From Oceanobacillus alkalisoli (GTDB lineage Bacteria > Bacillota > Bacilli > Bacillales > Amphibacillaceae), in contig NZ_JAKGBW010000018.1 in the NCBI RefSeq assembly GCF_021556485.1, forward strand, positions 1-64,000: a DNA stretch of 64,000 nt. The letters run 5' to 3'. A program made the position numbers and the translations under genes. The notes under the pieces are model-generated. The model did no database searches. It was not told the origin of the DNA and saw only the letters and a list, made by a program, of their open reading frames with translations. This document shows, one piece after another, positions 18,978 to 29,481 of this stretch (positions within the stretch are counted from its first letter, which is position 1; each line of letters opens with the position of its first letter).

Positions 18978-19232
18978 TTATATTTTTTCTTCTTTGACAA
19001 CCGTATACAATGTTTCTGCTTCGTCTTTTCTTACCGTTTCACGTGTGTCATTAACCTGGACGGTGACAAGCTTTTGTCCGAATTCGATTTTAAGGGTGTC
19101 ACCTGGAACTATTGTCGTCGAGGCCTTCGCTTGATTACCATTCACTGAAATTCTCCCTTGCTCAGCAACTTCTTTCGCCAATGTCCGCCGCTTGATTAAA
19201 CGGGATGTTTTTAGAAATTTATCCAATCGCAT
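18978..19232 (-). CDS. rqcP: S4-domain protein RqcP (YabO)
   Basis: The 84-residue S4 RNA-binding protein takes part in ribosome-associated quality control, helping RqcH add alanine tails on stalled 50S subunits. The S4 fold is clear at the N-terminus: MRLDKFLKTSRLIKRRTLAKE...GRISVNG. It is related to Hsp15 but shorter. It lies 2 bp after yabN and 52 bp before yabP. Confidence 0.93.
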   Translation of the reverse strand: MRLDKFLKTSRLIKRRTLAKEVAEQGRISVNGNQAKASTTIVPGDTLKIEFGQKLVTVQVNDTRETVRKDEAETLYTVVKEEKI

Positions 19233-19234
19233 CC

Positions 19235-20674
19235 TTATTCACTCTCCTTTGCTTCTTGCCAGTATGCTTCCATCTCATCTAGAGTCGCTTCTTCTAATCT
19301 TTTCCCCTGTCTTTTGATTCTTTGTTCGATATGCGTAAACCGGGAAATAAATTTTCTGTTCGCGCGGTTTAAGGCAACTTCCGCATTTATCTGATAAAAA
19401 CGAGTCAAGTTAGCGAGCACAAACAGAACATCACCAAACTCATCTTCAATATCTTCTGCTACTCCACTTGTAATTGCTGCTTTGACTTCCTTCACTTCTT
19501 CCTCAAGCTTGGCCCAAACGTCTTTTGCTTCCGCCCAGTCAAAGCCAACCTTTGCTGCCTTTTGCTGGATTTTCGCAGCTTTAGCAAGTGCTGGCAGGTG
19601 CTTCGGGATCCCCTCTAGGATGGAATCCCTTTGTTTACCCTTTTCTTGTTGCTTCAGTGCATCCCAATTCGTAAGCACTTCAGCTGCCGAATCCACTTGA
19701 ACGTCGCCAAAAACATGGGGATGACGATGAATCATCTTTTCAGTAGCTGACAGGATGACGTCTTCAATTGAAAAATATCCGGAATCCGCACCGATTTGAC
19801 TATGCAGGACGACATGCATGAGAAGATCACCAAGCTCTTCCGTAATATTGTCATCATCCTCTTGATCGATTGCGTCAATCAATTCATAAACTTCCTCAAT
19901 TGTGTGGGCACGCAAAGATTCATGTGTTTGCTTTTGATCCCACGGACAACCGTCTGGCCCGCGCAGGGCAGCAATCACTTCTACTAAACGAGAAAATCGA
20001 TGAGAAAGTTCATCATGTTGAATTGGCGGAACATAAACACTCGTCAGATTACTAACCTCTACAGTCCTGTCTAAGTCTTCAATCCGTAATTTCGTTAGTT
20101 GCTCCTTTTCCGTTCCAGCCGCCTCTACAATTGTTACTTCATATTCAGGCGGGAGGTCTTCAAGTAAGCTGAGCTTCACCTCTGAGGCAATAAATGAATC
20201 ATACACTTGGCAAAAGACAAGATGCTGTTCGTAATTCAACTGTCTCCGCTCAAAGCTTGTCCCATCGACAAATTGAAATCCTTCAATCGGATCAATTTCG
20301 AGCGAAGTAAATAATGCATCCAAGTAACTTTGACCACCAGATATTTCAACAGGAACCTCATCTTGCTCCAACAATAATTGCACTGTTCGTTCTGCAAGCA
20401 TCGGGTGACCTGGAACGGTATAAATGACAGGACCATCTTTTGCCTTGTCTAGGAGGTAAGTGCTAATTTTTTCATAGACGCCCGCAAAATCCTCCATTTC
20501 TTCATAAATCTTGTCAAACGAATAAAAACGAACACCTTCTTGTTGTAAATCAGTAATGACAGGGTGGTCTAATGTTCGTGTGTAAACAATCGCTTCTGAG
20601 TTTAGTAATTTTTTATAGACACCTATGGACAACTGATTGATATCACCAGCTCCTAGGCCAATAACTTCTATCAT
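19235..20674 (-). CDS. yabN: Tetrapyrrole methylase-like / MazG nucleotide pyrophosphohydrolase fusion (YabN)
   Basis: A two-domain protein of 479 residues. Residues 1 to about 220 form a tetrapyrrole methylase-like fold (GAGDINQLSIGVYKKL; YTVPGHPMLAERTVQLL). The rest is MazG, with the metal-binding EEVYELIDAI...EELGDLLMHV repeat and a second copy at DEFGDVLFVL, and it probably cleans non-canonical NTPs. Its ATG overlaps the yabM stop by 4 nt, and rqcP follows after 2 bp. Confidence 0.93.
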   Translation of the reverse strand: MIEVIGLGAGDINQLSIGVYKKLLNSEAIVYTRTLDHPVITDLQQEGVRFYSFDKIYEEMEDFAGVYEKISTYLLDKAKDGPVIYTVPGHPMLAERTVQLLLEQDEVPVEISGGQSYLDALFTSLEIDPIEGFQFVDGTSFERRQLNYEQHLVFCQVYDSFIASEVKLSLLEDLPPEYEVTIVEAAGTEKEQLTKLRIEDLDRTVEVSNLTSVYVPPIQHDELSHRFSRLVEVIAALRGPDGCPWDQKQTHESLRAHTIEEVYELIDAIDQEDDDNITEELGDLLMHVVLHSQIGADSGYFSIEDVILSATEKMIHRHPHVFGDVQVDSAAEVLTNWDALKQQEKGKQRDSILEGIPKHLPALAKAAKIQQKAAKVGFDWAEAKDVWAKLEEEVKEVKAAITSGVAEDIEDEFGDVLFVLANLTRFYQINAEVALNRANRKFISRFTHIEQRIKRQGKRLEEATLDEMEAYWQEAKESE

Positions 20675-22248
20675 GTTCTCTTCCTCTCCTTATAAATCCG
20701 CATCCAAATATGGGAAAATGGCAGCATATTTATTTCCTCGGAAATAAATGCTCTCCCGCGCAGTAAAATGAAAAGATAAATACATGCTCCCGTCCCAGCT
20801 ACAAAGCCGACATAAAGTAAGGCATCAACCCGTGAGAGCTCAGGAATAAATAAATCGATAATAAAAATATATAAAAGCATAGCGGAAACAGCAAGTAACA
20901 CAGCCTGCCAATTGATTTGCCTTATTAACATCAGCTTCGGTAACTTTCGCTTCAGCTCTATGAAAACGAGTAAAGAAAAACATGCTAAACCAAGAATGGT
21001 TGCAATGGCCGCTCCTGTTATTCCGAAAATTGGCACGAGTAATTCATTTCCAAGCCCTTTCACGAAAACAGATAGGATAATAAAAATAGCAGTCCGCTTT
21101 GTCCAACCTAGTCCTTGTAAAATTGTCGCACAGGTAACCCCTATGGAACTGAGCAAAATTGCAAAGACGAGAATTTGCAAATCACTTGTTCCTTTCGTAT
21201 CCTCGAATAACAATATATTCGCTTCTGGCATGATCGCAATCAGTCCTGCCGTTGCACCAACTGCCAAATAAAAACCAATTGCAATACTGCTGCGGATATG
21301 TTGATAAAATGACGGCGCATCTTCTTGCAATCTATGTTGAGAAACCGACGGAATCATCGCTAATGCAAATGAAGAACCGAGTACTGTACCTAACTGAATC
21401 AGCGGCTGCCCACGGTCGAGCACCCCTTTTGCCTCCATTGCATCCACTTGTGAAAGCCCATATTCCTGTAATCCAGACACGAGCGTAAACGCATCGGCAA
21501 ACTGAAACAGCAGGAGTACCATATGATTCAGTGAGGCAACAAGCCCGAACAATAGAATCGTCTGGATATAATAGCGCCAAGGAACGGAAGTCTGCATCAA
21601 TAGAGGCGGCTGTTCCGACTTACGAACAAACAGGGTTAGTATGAAAATAGCGGTAAGCGCCCCACCAATACCCGCAATTGCCGCCCCTTCGCCAATCCGG
21701 TAAAGGTCCGCTCCCGAAAAGCTAACATAAACCGCAACAGCAAGAATCAGCAATACACGAAAGAACTGTTCTCCTATTTGAGAATAAGCGGTTGGCTTCA
21801 TATTCCCGCTTCCCTGCATAACTCCTCGCAGCAAAGAGGTAAAAGGGATAAGCAGGAAACTAAAAGCAACGAGCTGATAGGCCTGGGTTAAACCAGGGTC
21901 TCCAATCCAGCTTGCTAAACTACTAGCGGATACAAATAGCAGAACAGCAAGTGTTCCCATCACAAGGAATAAAATCAGAAAAATAGGGTAATAAAAATTA
22001 GCAGTCGTCCGCGTATTTCCCTTCTTCTTCGATTCCGCTGTCAGCTTTGATATTGCGGACGGAAACCCATACAATGCAAGAATCATTCCCATCCCAAGCA
22101 GCGGGTAAACTTGCTGGTAAATATAAAAGCCGATATCACCTGTAAGGTTCTGGAGCGGAATCCGGTATCCGGCACTTAGCACTTTACTAATCAGTCCGGC
22201 AACCGTTAAAAGCAATGCTCCCTTGAGCCATTTACTATCACTACTCAT
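20671..22248 (-). CDS. yabM: MOP-superfamily lipid/polysaccharide flippase (YabM, SpoVB-like)
   Basis: Integral membrane protein with about 14 helices. The family signature is near the start (GALLLTVAGLISKVLSAGYRIPLQNL), and GFPSAISKLTAESKKKGN follows. It resembles SpoVB and MurJ, which move lipid-linked precursors across the membrane. The ATG at 22248 (525 residues) has AAGGGA upstream; an earlier ATG at 22272 lies too close to the promoter -10 and lacks a ribosome-binding site. It heads the yabM-yabN-rqcP-yabP-yabQ-divIC series. Confidence 0.9.
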   Translation of the reverse strand: MSSDSKWLKGALLLTVAGLISKVLSAGYRIPLQNLTGDIGFYIYQQVYPLLGMGMILALYGFPSAISKLTAESKKKGNTRTTANFYYPIFLILFLVMGTLAVLLFVSASSLASWIGDPGLTQAYQLVAFSFLLIPFTSLLRGVMQGSGNMKPTAYSQIGEQFFRVLLILAVAVYVSFSGADLYRIGEGAAIAGIGGALTAIFILTLFVRKSEQPPLLMQTSVPWRYYIQTILLFGLVASLNHMVLLLFQFADAFTLVSGLQEYGLSQVDAMEAKGVLDRGQPLIQLGTVLGSSFALAMIPSVSQHRLQEDAPSFYQHIRSSIAIGFYLAVGATAGLIAIMPEANILLFEDTKGTSDLQILVFAILLSSIGVTCATILQGLGWTKRTAIFIILSVFVKGLGNELLVPIFGITGAAIATILGLACFSLLVFIELKRKLPKLMLIRQINWQAVLLAVSAMLLYIFIIDLFIPELSRVDALLYVGFVAGTGACIYLFILLRGRAFISEEINMLPFSHIWMRIYKERKRT

Positions 22249-22283
22249 TAAAAAACGTCCCTTACAATACATAATTTGTGTCC

Positions 22284-22292
22284 ATTATACCA
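22284..22292 (-). promoter_or_regulatory. yabM: yabM promoter (extended -10)
   Basis: On the minus strand TGGTATAAT is a perfect extended -10 about 35 bp before the ATG. It lies immediately downstream of the spoVT terminator. No clear -35 is needed for such promoters and none is obvious. Confidence 0.6.
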
Positions 22293-22301
22293 CTTAAAAC
22301 A

Positions 22302-22340
22302 CAAAAATGAGCCATCCAAGGATATCCCTGAATGACTCAT
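22302..22340 (-). terminator. spoVT terminator
   Basis: On the minus strand ATGAGTCAT-TC-AGGG and CCTTGGATGGCTCAT pair around a short AT loop, followed by TTTTTGTGTTTT. It lies 10 bp after the spoVT stop codon. Confidence 0.82.
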
Positions 22341-22349
22341 TCCTTTAAG

Positions 22350-22886
22350 TTACTCCATTTGCTTTCCTAAAAATACCGCCGCCGTTTCGGTTACTTTCGC
22401 TTCTACATCGGTCAGTTTATCCCCTTCTCGCGAGAATAGAAATACACAGCCAATCGGGTCGCCATTAGCGATGATTGGACTCAGGCAATAGGAATCAAGT
22501 TCCAATTCCTTGCCTTCCAACAGCTCCATCGTTTCTTTATTGGTTTTAAGTAGTTGGGAGCGATTTTCTATTGCTTTCGTGACATCTGAACCAATCATTT
22601 TATTTAAATAGTCCTTTTTCGATTCACCGGCAACCGCAATGACGTCATCACGATCACAAATTAACACTGGTATTTTTAATGAATCAAATAGAGACTCTGC
22701 ATATTCCTGCGCGAAATGTCCCAGTTCGCTAATAGGCGAATATTTCTTTAAAATAACTTCTCCATCCCGATCGACGAAAATTTCTAGCGGGTCTCCCTCT
22801 CGAATGCGTAATGTACGTCTTATTTCTTTAGGAATAACAACCCTGCCTAAATCATCGATCCGTCGTACAATTCCTGTCGCTTTCAT
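22350..22886 (-). CDS. spoVT: Stage V sporulation protein T (AbrB-family regulator)
   Basis: Forespore transcription factor that tunes the sigma-G regulon. The 178-residue protein has an N-terminal AbrB swapped-hairpin DNA-binding domain (residues 1-50: MKATGIVRRIDDLGRVVIPK) and a C-terminal GAF domain (about 55-178). Length and domain order are typical. It has its own terminator and a sigma-G-like promoter upstream (22957-22986). Confidence 0.97.
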   Translation of the reverse strand: MKATGIVRRIDDLGRVVIPKEIRRTLRIREGDPLEIFVDRDGEVILKKYSPISELGHFAQEYAESLFDSLKIPVLICDRDDVIAVAGESKKDYLNKMIGSDVTKAIENRSQLLKTNKETMELLEGKELELDSYCLSPIIANGDPIGCVFLFSREGDKLTDVEAKVTETAAVFLGKQME

Positions 22887-22956
22887 ACCATGCCTGCCTC
22901 ACTTTCAACTAAAAATTACAATTCTTAAGAAGTTGTAAATATCACCAGTGTTGTTT

Positions 22957-22986
22957 TAGTATGAGGCAACTTGGGATAAATATACA
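22957..22986 (-). promoter_or_regulatory. spoVT: Sigma-G-like promoter of spoVT
   Basis: On the minus strand TGTATA (22981-22986), a 17-bp spacer and CATACTA (22957-22963) match the sigma-G consensus (TGAATA, CATACTA) with one mismatch. spoVT is sigma-G dependent in B. subtilis. Confidence 0.7.
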
Positions 22987-22999
22987 TGATGAGAAAAGT

Positions 23000-25900
23000 T
23001 TAGGATTCGCGGTTTACTTCTGCCAAATTTTTAATCAACTCTTCTGCCACTTTATATCGTTCATGTTCGGTTTCCCTCTTCCATGTGACGACAATTTTAA
23101 GCTTCGTGTTTTCTGTTCCGAGTTGGACATTACGACCAAAGCGGTTTGCGAGTTCAAAGAGCTTCGCGCCATCGACCATGTGGCTCCGATCTTCTTCCAA
23201 TAACAATTCTAATTTTTTATTTTTCTCGGTAATAAATTCAACTCTTTCTTTGCGGCCATACAAGCGAAGTTTCGAGACAGTGAATAAATGTTCCACTTCT
23301 TCCGGATAGTCACCAAATCGATCAATGAGCTCATCCTGCAAGTCCGTAATATCCGTTTCTGAATCGATCGTCTGGAATAATTTATAAATATCAATCTTCT
23401 GCTTGCCATCCGGGATATAGTCTTCCGGAATATAAGCATCAATCTTCAAGGATATCTCTGGATCAAATGGCGTAATATCCTCGATTTCTTTCCCTTGTTT
23501 ACGGGCATCGATTGCATCTTTCAACATTTTCGAATACAGATCATACCCGACGGAATCGATGAATCCATGCTGCTGGGAACCGAGGAGATTTCCTGCACCG
23601 CGAATCGATAAGTCGCGCATCGCAATCTTAAATCCAGAGCCTAGCTCCGTGAATTCCTTGATCGCCTGTAAACGCTTCTCAGCAACTTCAGTTAAGATTT
23701 TATCTTTTCGGTAGGTAAAATATGCATAAGCGACTCGGTTCGAACGACCGACACGTCCTCTCAGCTGATAGAGCTGACTTAATCCCATGCGGTCCGCATC
23801 ATTGACAATAAGTGTGTTCACATTTGGAATATCAACACCCGTTTCAATAATCGTCGTACTCACCAACACATCAAATTCACCTTCAAGAAAGCTTATAATT
23901 ACATTTTCAAGCTCTGACTCGTTCATCTGTCCATGGGCGACCCCAACACGAGCACCGTCAACGAGCATGCCGACATCCCGGGCAACCTTATCGATATTCT
24001 CGACACGGTTATAAAGGAAAAACACTTGCCCCGCGCGAGCCATCTCCCGTTCAATTGCTTCCCGTATGAGAATTGGATTGTATTCCATTACATACGTCTG
24101 AATCGGGAAACGATTTTCCGGCGGTGTTTCAATAACAGATAAATCACGCACACCGAGCATTGACATATGAAGGGTACGCGGAATTGGTGTTGCTGTTAGA
24201 GTAAGGACATCTACATTCGTTTTAATCTGTTTAATCTTCTCCTTATGCTTCACACCAAAGCGCTGCTCTTCGTCAACAATCAATAAGCCTAAATCAAAAT
24301 ACTCCACGTCTTTTGATAATAACCGGTGAGTACCTACAACAATGTCAACAGTACCTTTCTTCAAGCCTTTCAATGTCTCTGTTTGTTGTTTTCTTGTGCG
24401 GAAACGGCTTAATAATCCGATATTAATCGGGTAATCCTGGAACCGTTCACGGACCGTTTCGTAATGCTGTTGGGCTAGGATCGTTGTCGGGACAAGGAAA
24501 GCGACTTGCTTTCCGTCCATAATCGCCTTGAATGCAGCCCGAATGGCCACTTCTGTCTTCCCGTATCCAACATCGCCGCAAAGCAGCCGATCCATTGGCT
24601 GTTGTCTCTCCATATCCTGCTTAATTTCCACAATACAGCGCAGTTGATCCTCCGTTTCTTGATACGGGAAGGCCGCTTCAAACTCCCGCTGCATTTCAGT
24701 ATCCGGGGAAAAGGCATATCCAATACGCGCTTCCCGTTCAGCATAAAGTTTAATAAGATCATCTGCAATATCCTCAACTGAAGACTGGACCCGGCGTTTT
24801 ACCTTTGTCCACTCTGATCCGCCAAGTTTATAAAGCTTCGGTTCCTTTCCTTCCGAACCGACAAATTTCTGTACGAGATCGATCTGATCAATCGGGACGA
24901 ATAACTTGTCATCCCCAGAGTAACGAATCAGCATGTAGTCATTATGCATGCCATTCATTTCTAATGTTTCAATTCCTAAATATTTCCCTACTCCATGATT
25001 CGCATGGACAACAAAGTCCCCGACATTTAACTCTTGATAGCTCTTAATACGCTCTGCGTTAGAGATTTTTTGAGACTTCGGTTTCCGTTTCGTCCGTTTT
25101 TTAAAGAGCTCACTTTCCGTAATGACGACTAACTTATGCATCGGAAGCTCAATACCGCTTGATAAATTACCCGCCACAATCGTTGGTTTCGTAACCGGAA
25201 GCTGTAATTGTTTCGAAATAGCTGCTTCGATTTGATAATCTTCTAAGATGGATTGTATTTTTCCGGCTCGTTCCGCGCTTGGAGCTAGAATCAAGACAGA
25301 TACGTCGCCTTTTTCCCAGCGCTCGAGTTCACTTTTAAACAAATGCATCTGACCGTGGAATTCTTGCATCGCACGGGATGAGAGATTAATAATATTTTCC
25401 GGTTGTGTATTTGGGAGATGACGGAGAAAAACAGACATATAAATGCGTTGATGCTTCATTTTTTCCACTACAGCCTGCCAGTCAAAGGAAAAATGACTAT
25501 CCTTCACCATGCGGTTCGATTCAAGTAAGCTGCTGTACCATTCCGCTTCTTCTGTATCAAGATTCATAGCCGTTTCTTGAACTCTTCCCATCTCTTCTAA
25601 AATAAGCAGGCCATTGCTCGGAAGATAATCTAGTAAACTCTTAGGATTCTCATAGAAAAATCCAATATACTTATACATTTCCTGGAAGCGCTCCATGTTC
25701 TTGAGTCGACTAATATCATACTCGACTGTTTCCAGCAACTCTTCCTTTGCTTCTTTCGATGTTTTATTTTTTAAGCTTTCTGCAAGCGCCTTTTCAATCC
25801 GTTCCGCAGCAGCAAGCAGCTCTTCTTGGGTGAGAAGCAGCTCAGTTGCAGGACCAATTGTAATCTCCTCCGTACGTTCAAGGGATCGTTGAGTGTCCGC

Positions 25901-26524
25901 ATCAAAAAAGCGGATGGAATCGATTTCTACATCAAATAGTTCAATCCGGACAGGATGTTCTTCCGTCAAGGGATAAATGTCAATAATTCCACCACGTTGA
26001 CTGAATTCTCCCGGTGTTGTCACCATCTGTGTCCGTTCATACCCCATCTCCACTAGAAAAGAAAAATAAGCATCTACATCAATTTCTTCTCCTTCTTTGA
26101 AATACAGTTGGTATTTCAACCATTCATTACGGTCCGGCAGCATTCGTTTCAGACCCGCAATCGGAGCAATCAAAATATCTGCCTTCCCCTCGGTCCATGC
26201 GGTAAGTGCTTCCAAACGCTGACTTCTTAATTCGGGGCTGGCTGTCGCAATTTCTGAGGCGATCAGTTCGTTCACCGGGTATAGATGTACTCGCTCCTCC
26301 CCAACGAGTCCAGCTATGTCGTCATATAATTGCTCCGCCTGCAGCAGCTGATGGGTCACTAATAATACCGGCCGTTTTAACGACGCATTAATAGCAGAAA
26401 CGAGCATACTCCTGGCAGGTCCAGCAAGACCTGCCACGAGCTGCTCCTTCATGCCGCCCGATAATCCATTCATAATCGACTGGAAATCTTCTTTTTCTTG
26501 TAAAAACTGATATATTTCTTTCAT
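23000..26524 (-). CDS. mfd: Transcription-repair coupling factor
   Basis: Removes RNA polymerase stalled at lesions and recruits UvrA. The 1174-residue protein shows a UvrB-like N-terminal part (from about 20), the RNA-polymerase-interacting domain ([23 protein letters not shown] region near 500), and a RecG-type translocase. Walker A is [14 protein letters not shown], and the DEEQ box is [14 protein letters not shown]. The C-terminal TRCF domain follows. The ribosome-binding site (GGTAGAGTGG) is weak. A terminator separates it from fin. Confidence 0.97.
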   Translation of the reverse strand: MKEIYQFLQEKEDFQSIMNGLSGGMKEQLVAGLAGPARSMLVSAINASLKRPVLLVTHQLLQAEQLYDDIAGLVGEERVHLYPVNELIASEIATASPELRSQRLEALTAWTEGKADILIAPIAGLKRMLPDRNEWLKYQLYFKEGEEIDVDAYFSFLVEMGYERTQMVTTPGEFSQRGGIIDIYPLTEEHPVRIELFDVEIDSIRFFDADTQRSLERTEEITIGPATELLLTQEELLAAAERIEKALAESLKNKTSKEAKEELLETVEYDISRLKNMERFQEMYKYIGFFYENPKSLLDYLPSNGLLILEEMGRVQETAMNLDTEEAEWYSSLLESNRMVKDSHFSFDWQAVVEKMKHQRIYMSVFLRHLPNTQPENIINLSSRAMQEFHGQMHLFKSELERWEKGDVSVLILAPSAERAGKIQSILEDYQIEAAISKQLQLPVTKPTIVAGNLSSGIELPMHKLVVITESELFKKRTKRKPKSQKISNAERIKSYQELNVGDFVVHANHGVGKYLGIETLEMNGMHNDYMLIRYSGDDKLFVPIDQIDLVQKFVGSEGKEPKLYKLGGSEWTKVKRRVQSSVEDIADDLIKLYAEREARIGYAFSPDTEMQREFEAAFPYQETEDQLRCIVEIKQDMERQQPMDRLLCGDVGYGKTEVAIRAAFKAIMDGKQVAFLVPTTILAQQHYETVRERFQDYPINIGLLSRFRTRKQQTETLKGLKKGTVDIVVGTHRLLSKDVEYFDLGLLIVDEEQRFGVKHKEKIKQIKTNVDVLTLTATPIPRTLHMSMLGVRDLSVIETPPENRFPIQTYVMEYNPILIREAIEREMARAGQVFFLYNRVENIDKVARDVGMLVDGARVGVAHGQMNESELENVIISFLEGEFDVLVSTTIIETGVDIPNVNTLIVNDADRMGLSQLYQLRGRVGRSNRVAYAYFTYRKDKILTEVAEKRLQAIKEFTELGSGFKIAMRDLSIRGAGNLLGSQQHGFIDSVGYDLYSKMLKDAIDARKQGKEIEDITPFDPEISLKIDAYIPEDYIPDGKQKIDIYKLFQTIDSETDITDLQDELIDRFGDYPEEVEHLFTVSKLRLYGRKERVEFITEKNKKLELLLEEDRSHMVDGAKLFELANRFGRNVQLGTENTKLKIVVTWKRETEHERYKVAEELIKNLAEVNRES

Positions 26525-26558
26525 CTCATACCACTCTACCTATATCAAAATAAATGCA

Positions 26559-26583
26559 AAAACGCTTTGGTCCGTACCAAAGC
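26559..26583 (-). terminator. Terminator between fin and mfd
   Basis: On the minus strand GCTTTGGT-acgg-ACCAAAGC is a perfect 8-bp hairpin followed by GTTTTTGC. It would keep the sporulation-specific fin transcript from running fully into mfd. Confidence 0.75.
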
Positions 26584-26592
26584 CCGTTCAAC

Positions 26593-26823
26593 TTATTGTA
26601 TAAAGTAATCGAGTTCATGATAATGGGGATGCTCCTGTAGGGCAGCCTCACACGTATCACAAATCGCATAAATTTTTATATCACCATTTGCCTGATATTC
26701 CATCATTTCTTGTTTTTCCTTTGCTGTTAATCGATCAATTCCCAGAAGCGCGGCATCTAGAACTTGTTCCTCCAGTCTGCCAATCTCTTGGGTGCAATGT
26801 CTGCATTGATAGATAATTGCCAC
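26593..26823 (-). CDS. fin: Anti-sigma-F factor Fin
   Basis: Binds RNA polymerase in the forespore and helps switch from sigma-F to sigma-G. The 76-residue protein has two zinc-binding Cys pairs, Cys7-XX-Cys10 and Cys55-XX-Cys58, and a charged middle helix. It starts with GTG at 26823, preceded by GGAGG 8 bp upstream. A sigma-F-like promoter lies at 26855-26882, which fits its known feedback control. Confidence 0.93.
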   Translation of the reverse strand: MAIIYQCRHCTQEIGRLEEQVLDAALLGIDRLTAKEKQEMMEYQANGDIKIYAICDTCEAALQEHPHYHELDYFIQ

Positions 26824-26854
26824 GTTAATCGCCTCCTCGGATATCTATAATAAA

Positions 26855-26882
26855 AGTTTATCCGATTCAGCCCCAATTATAC
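26855..26882 (-). promoter_or_regulatory. fin: Sigma-F-like promoter of fin
   Basis: On the minus strand GTATA (26878-26882), a 14-bp spacer and GGATAAACT (26855-26863) match GYATA and GGNNANANT at every defined base. It lies in the pth-fin gap. Confidence 0.7.
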
Positions 26883-26896
26883 GCAAGCTCCTGCAC

Positions 26897-27460
26897 TTAC
26901 TGGTTATAATCATTCATAACATCAATGAACGCCTTACCCCCAGCCCAATCTTCACAGGCATCTGCTGCTTTTGCAATACTTTCCCTGACCGTTTCCTGCT
27001 CCTGCTTCGCAAAGTCAGCAAGCACATAATCAACGACAGCGACTGCATTTGTTGGTCTCCCCACTCCGAAACGAATCCGGTTAAACTCTTTCGTACCAAG
27101 ATGTTCGATGAGAGAGCGCATCCCATTGTGACCGCCATGTCCGCCTTTTGCCCGCAAACGAATCTTTCCAGTCGGTAAATCGAGGTCATCATAAATAACG
27201 AGCACATCTTCCGCCTCAACACCGAAGTACTCCATCAATGGTCGAACAGCATTACCGGACAAGTTCATGAAGGTCTGAGGTTCCAAGAAAATCACTTTTT
27301 CCCCAGCAAGGTTCTCCATTGCATAATCGCCATTAAACTTGTTCTTATTTAATTTGAATCCATGGCGGGAAAGCAGCTCGTCAACGACCATAAACCCAAT
27401 ATTGTGACGTGTTTTCTTGTACTTTCTTCCAGGGTTCCCTAACCCGACAATTAATTTCAT
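26897..27460 (-). CDS. pth: Peptidyl-tRNA hydrolase
   Basis: Releases tRNA from peptidyl-tRNA that drops off ribosomes; known as spoVC in B. subtilis. The 187-residue protein begins MKLIVGLGNPGRKYKKTRHN with the catalytic His20. It contains FLEPQTFMNLSG and YDDLDLPTGKIRLR with Asp and Lys active-site residues, and GGHGGHNGMRS. A family C repeat separates it from ctc upstream. Confidence 0.97.
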   Translation of the reverse strand: MKLIVGLGNPGRKYKKTRHNIGFMVVDELLSRHGFKLNKNKFNGDYAMENLAGEKVIFLEPQTFMNLSGNAVRPLMEYFGVEAEDVLVIYDDLDLPTGKIRLRAKGGHGGHNGMRSLIEHLGTKEFNRIRFGVGRPTNAVAVVDYVLADFAKQEQETVRESIAKAADACEDWAGGKAFIDVMNDYNQ

Positions 27461-27540
27461 GATTACTTCTTCCTTTTGTAAAAATTTTATTCCCTATACG
27501 CAAACAGAATTTTCCAAAAACTGACTCCTGTGTTTTCATT

Positions 27541-27700
27541 GTTCAAAAAGGAGGATAAAAAGGACCGAGGTCGGCTAAATAAGCAACGTCCTGTTGCTTC
27601 CACAGGATGTCGTGAGTTCTACGTTGTCCACAGGACCGTGGACGGTTTTAGTAGAACTTCCCTTCGAAGTGTCATTTTTACCGGACTTTTTGAACAACCT
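27541..27700. repeat. Family C palindromic repeat, copy C1
   Basis: A 160-bp element with ends GTTCAAAAAG and CTTTTTGAAC; the imperfect terminal inverted repeat extends about 25 bp. Internal hairpins are AGCAAC/GTTGCT, AGTTCTAC/GTAGAACT and GTCCAC/GTGGAC, giving a cloverleaf-like fold. The first 45 bp and last 50 bp match copy C2 at 59159. It encodes no protein and fills the pth-ctc gap. Confidence 0.75.
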
Positions 27701-27718
27701 TTAACACTTAACAAGCCC

Positions 27719-27757
27719 TCCCACAGGAAACCAATATGCACCTGATAGGAGGGTTGT
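27719..27757 (-). terminator. Possible ctc terminator hairpin
   Basis: AAGCCCTCC and GGAGGGTT are paired around a loop of about 23 nt just after ctc. The T-tract behind it is weak on the minus strand, so termination is uncertain. Confidence 0.4.
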
Positions 27758-27785
27758 TCTTTAATATATCATTGAAATGCTTAAA

Positions 27786-28412
27786 TTATTCTTCGTCTTC
27801 TTTTGCATCGACAAGTTCAGGTTCTGCACCTTCGTCTGGAAGCTGTGATTCAGGTTCTTCTTCAGTCGGTGGTACGATTGTAACGATAACCGCATCCGGC
27901 TCATCCACGAACTCATACTTATCAGATGTCGGCAGATCTTGAACAGCGATCACATCTCCAATTTGAAGTTCGGATACATCCACTGTGATTTCATCCGGGA
28001 AGTTAGCAGGTTTTGCGTTAACAAGCACTTCGTACTGTGGCTGCTGCATAACGCCGCCTTCTTTTGTACCAGCTGCTTCTCCTTCGATACGCACTGGAAC
28101 AGAAACTTCCATTTCCTCGGACATATCGACAACATAAAAGTCGACGTGAATTAAAGAGTCTTTAATTGGATTGACTTGATATTCGTGAAGCATCACATCA
28201 ACAGAAGTGTCATTTTCGATGTCCAATGTGATGATTGCGTTTCTTCCTTCGTCACGAACTGTTTTGAGTAGTTCAATGCTATCTACTGCAACAGTTTTTG
28301 ATTCTTTACCTTTTCCATAAACAACTGCAGGAACTTGGCCGTCTGCACGTAATTGTTTTGTTACTGAGTTACTAAAATCATCTCTTTTTAAGGCTTTAAG
28401 CTTTATTGCCAT
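27786..28412 (-). CDS. ctc: Ribosomal protein L25 / general stress protein Ctc
   Basis: Binds 5S rRNA; the long form is the Ctc stress protein. The 208-residue product has the L25 domain (residues 1-90) and the TL5/CTC C-terminal domain (to about 180), and ends in an acidic tail (about 185-208, EEEPESQLPDEGAE). Three in-frame ATGs crowd the start; the one at 28412 is 9 bp after GGAGG and gives MAIKLKALKRDDF. A sigma-B-like promoter at 28482-28507 fits stress control. Confidence 0.94.
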   Translation of the reverse strand: MAIKLKALKRDDFSNSVTKQLRADGQVPAVVYGKGKESKTVAVDSIELLKTVRDEGRNAIITLDIENDTSVDVMLHEYQVNPIKDSLIHVDFYVVDMSEEMEVSVPVRIEGEAAGTKEGGVMQQPQYEVLVNAKPANFPDEITVDVSELQIGDVIAVQDLPTSDKYEFVDEPDAVIVTIVPPTEEEPESQLPDEGAEPELVDAKEDEE

Positions 28413-28481
28413 CTTCATCATCCTCCAAATATTTTTCTGCTAAAAACAAGCAAATCTTTTCATATTAATAAATATAAATAT

Positions 28482-28507
28482 ATACCTTCTTGGGTAATGA
28501 TTGAAAC
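28482..28507 (-). promoter_or_regulatory. ctc: Sigma-B-like promoter of ctc
   Basis: On the minus strand GTTTCA (28502-28507), a 14-bp spacer and AGGTAT (28482-28487) closely match sigma-B (GTTTAA, GGGTAT). ctc is the classical sigma-B gene of B. subtilis, and the site is in the same prs-ctc gap. Confidence 0.65.
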
Positions 28508-28509
28508 TA

Positions 28510-29463
28510 TTAGTCGAATAGAATACTTACAGATTGCTCTTCATGGACACGAATGATCGCCTCACCAATTAAAGGTGCAACAGATAAAGCAGTGATTTTA
28601 TCCAACTTCTTCTCTTCAGGGAGTGGAATACTGTTTGTAATAACCAACTCTTTAATCGCAGAGTTTTCAATTCGCTCAATAGCTGGCCCTGATAAAACAG
28701 GATGCGTACAACAAGCATACACTTCTGTCGCACCATTTTCAATTAAAGCGTCTGCTGCAAGTGTAATTGTGCCACCCGTATCAATAATATCGTCAATTAA
28801 AATCGCAGTCTTACCTTCTACATTTCCGATGATATTCATGATTTCCGCAACGTTCGGTTTCGGTCTGCGCTTATCAATAATTCCGAGTGGTGTTTTCAGA
28901 CGGTCTGCTAGTTTCCGCGCTCTTGTTACACCACCGTGGTCAGGGGAGACAACAATAATGTCTTGTAAGTCCTTTTCCTCAAAGTAGTCAGAAAGAATTG
29001 GCACACCTTGTAAATGGTCAATTGGTACATTGAAGAATCCTTGAATCTGTGGTGCATGGAGATCGAGCGTGATAACGCGAGTCGTACCAGCTGTCTCCAA
29101 GATATCAGCAACGAGTTTAGCTGCAATCGGTTCACGGGCGCGTGCTTTCCGGTCCTGTCTTGCATAGCCGTAATAAGGCATCACAATATTGATTGACTTT
29201 GCTGAAGCACGTTTCAGTGCATCGATCATAATGAGTAATTCCATTACATGATCATTAACTGGTGCTGAAGTCGACTGCAGAACGTAAACATCACTGCCAC
29301 GAATACTTTCTTCGATGTTGATTTGAACTTCACCGTCACTGAATTTTGATACGGTGCATTTCCCTAGTGGAATGCCAAGATGTTCTGCTATCTCCTCTGC
29401 CAGCGCGGGATTTGAATTGAGTGTAAATAGTTTTAGCGAACCATCCTCATATTTAGATGCCAT
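28510..29463 (-). CDS. prs: Ribose-phosphate pyrophosphokinase
   Basis: Makes PRPP from ribose 5-phosphate and ATP for nucleotides, His and Trp. The 317-residue class I enzyme shows [19 protein letters not shown], the flexible loop [17 protein letters not shown], and the PRPP loop [13 protein letters not shown]. It is 18 bp downstream of glmU, so the two are co-transcribed as in B. subtilis. Confidence 0.97.
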   Translation of the reverse strand: MASKYEDGSLKLFTLNSNPALAEEIAEHLGIPLGKCTVSKFSDGEVQINIEESIRGSDVYVLQSTSAPVNDHVMELLIMIDALKRASAKSINIVMPYYGYARQDRKARAREPIAAKLVADILETAGTTRVITLDLHAPQIQGFFNVPIDHLQGVPILSDYFEEKDLQDIIVVSPDHGGVTRARKLADRLKTPLGIIDKRRPKPNVAEIMNIIGNVEGKTAILIDDIIDTGGTITLAADALIENGATEVYACCTHPVLSGPAIERIENSAIKELVITNSIPLPEEKKLDKITALSVAPLIGEAIIRVHEEQSVSILFD

Positions 29464-29481
29464 GGAATGAACCCTCCGTTG

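Noticed and set aside
27530-27745. 71-codon plus-strand frame over the pth-ctc gap
   Set aside because: It lies inside the family C palindromic repeat; its open frame follows from the repeat sequence.
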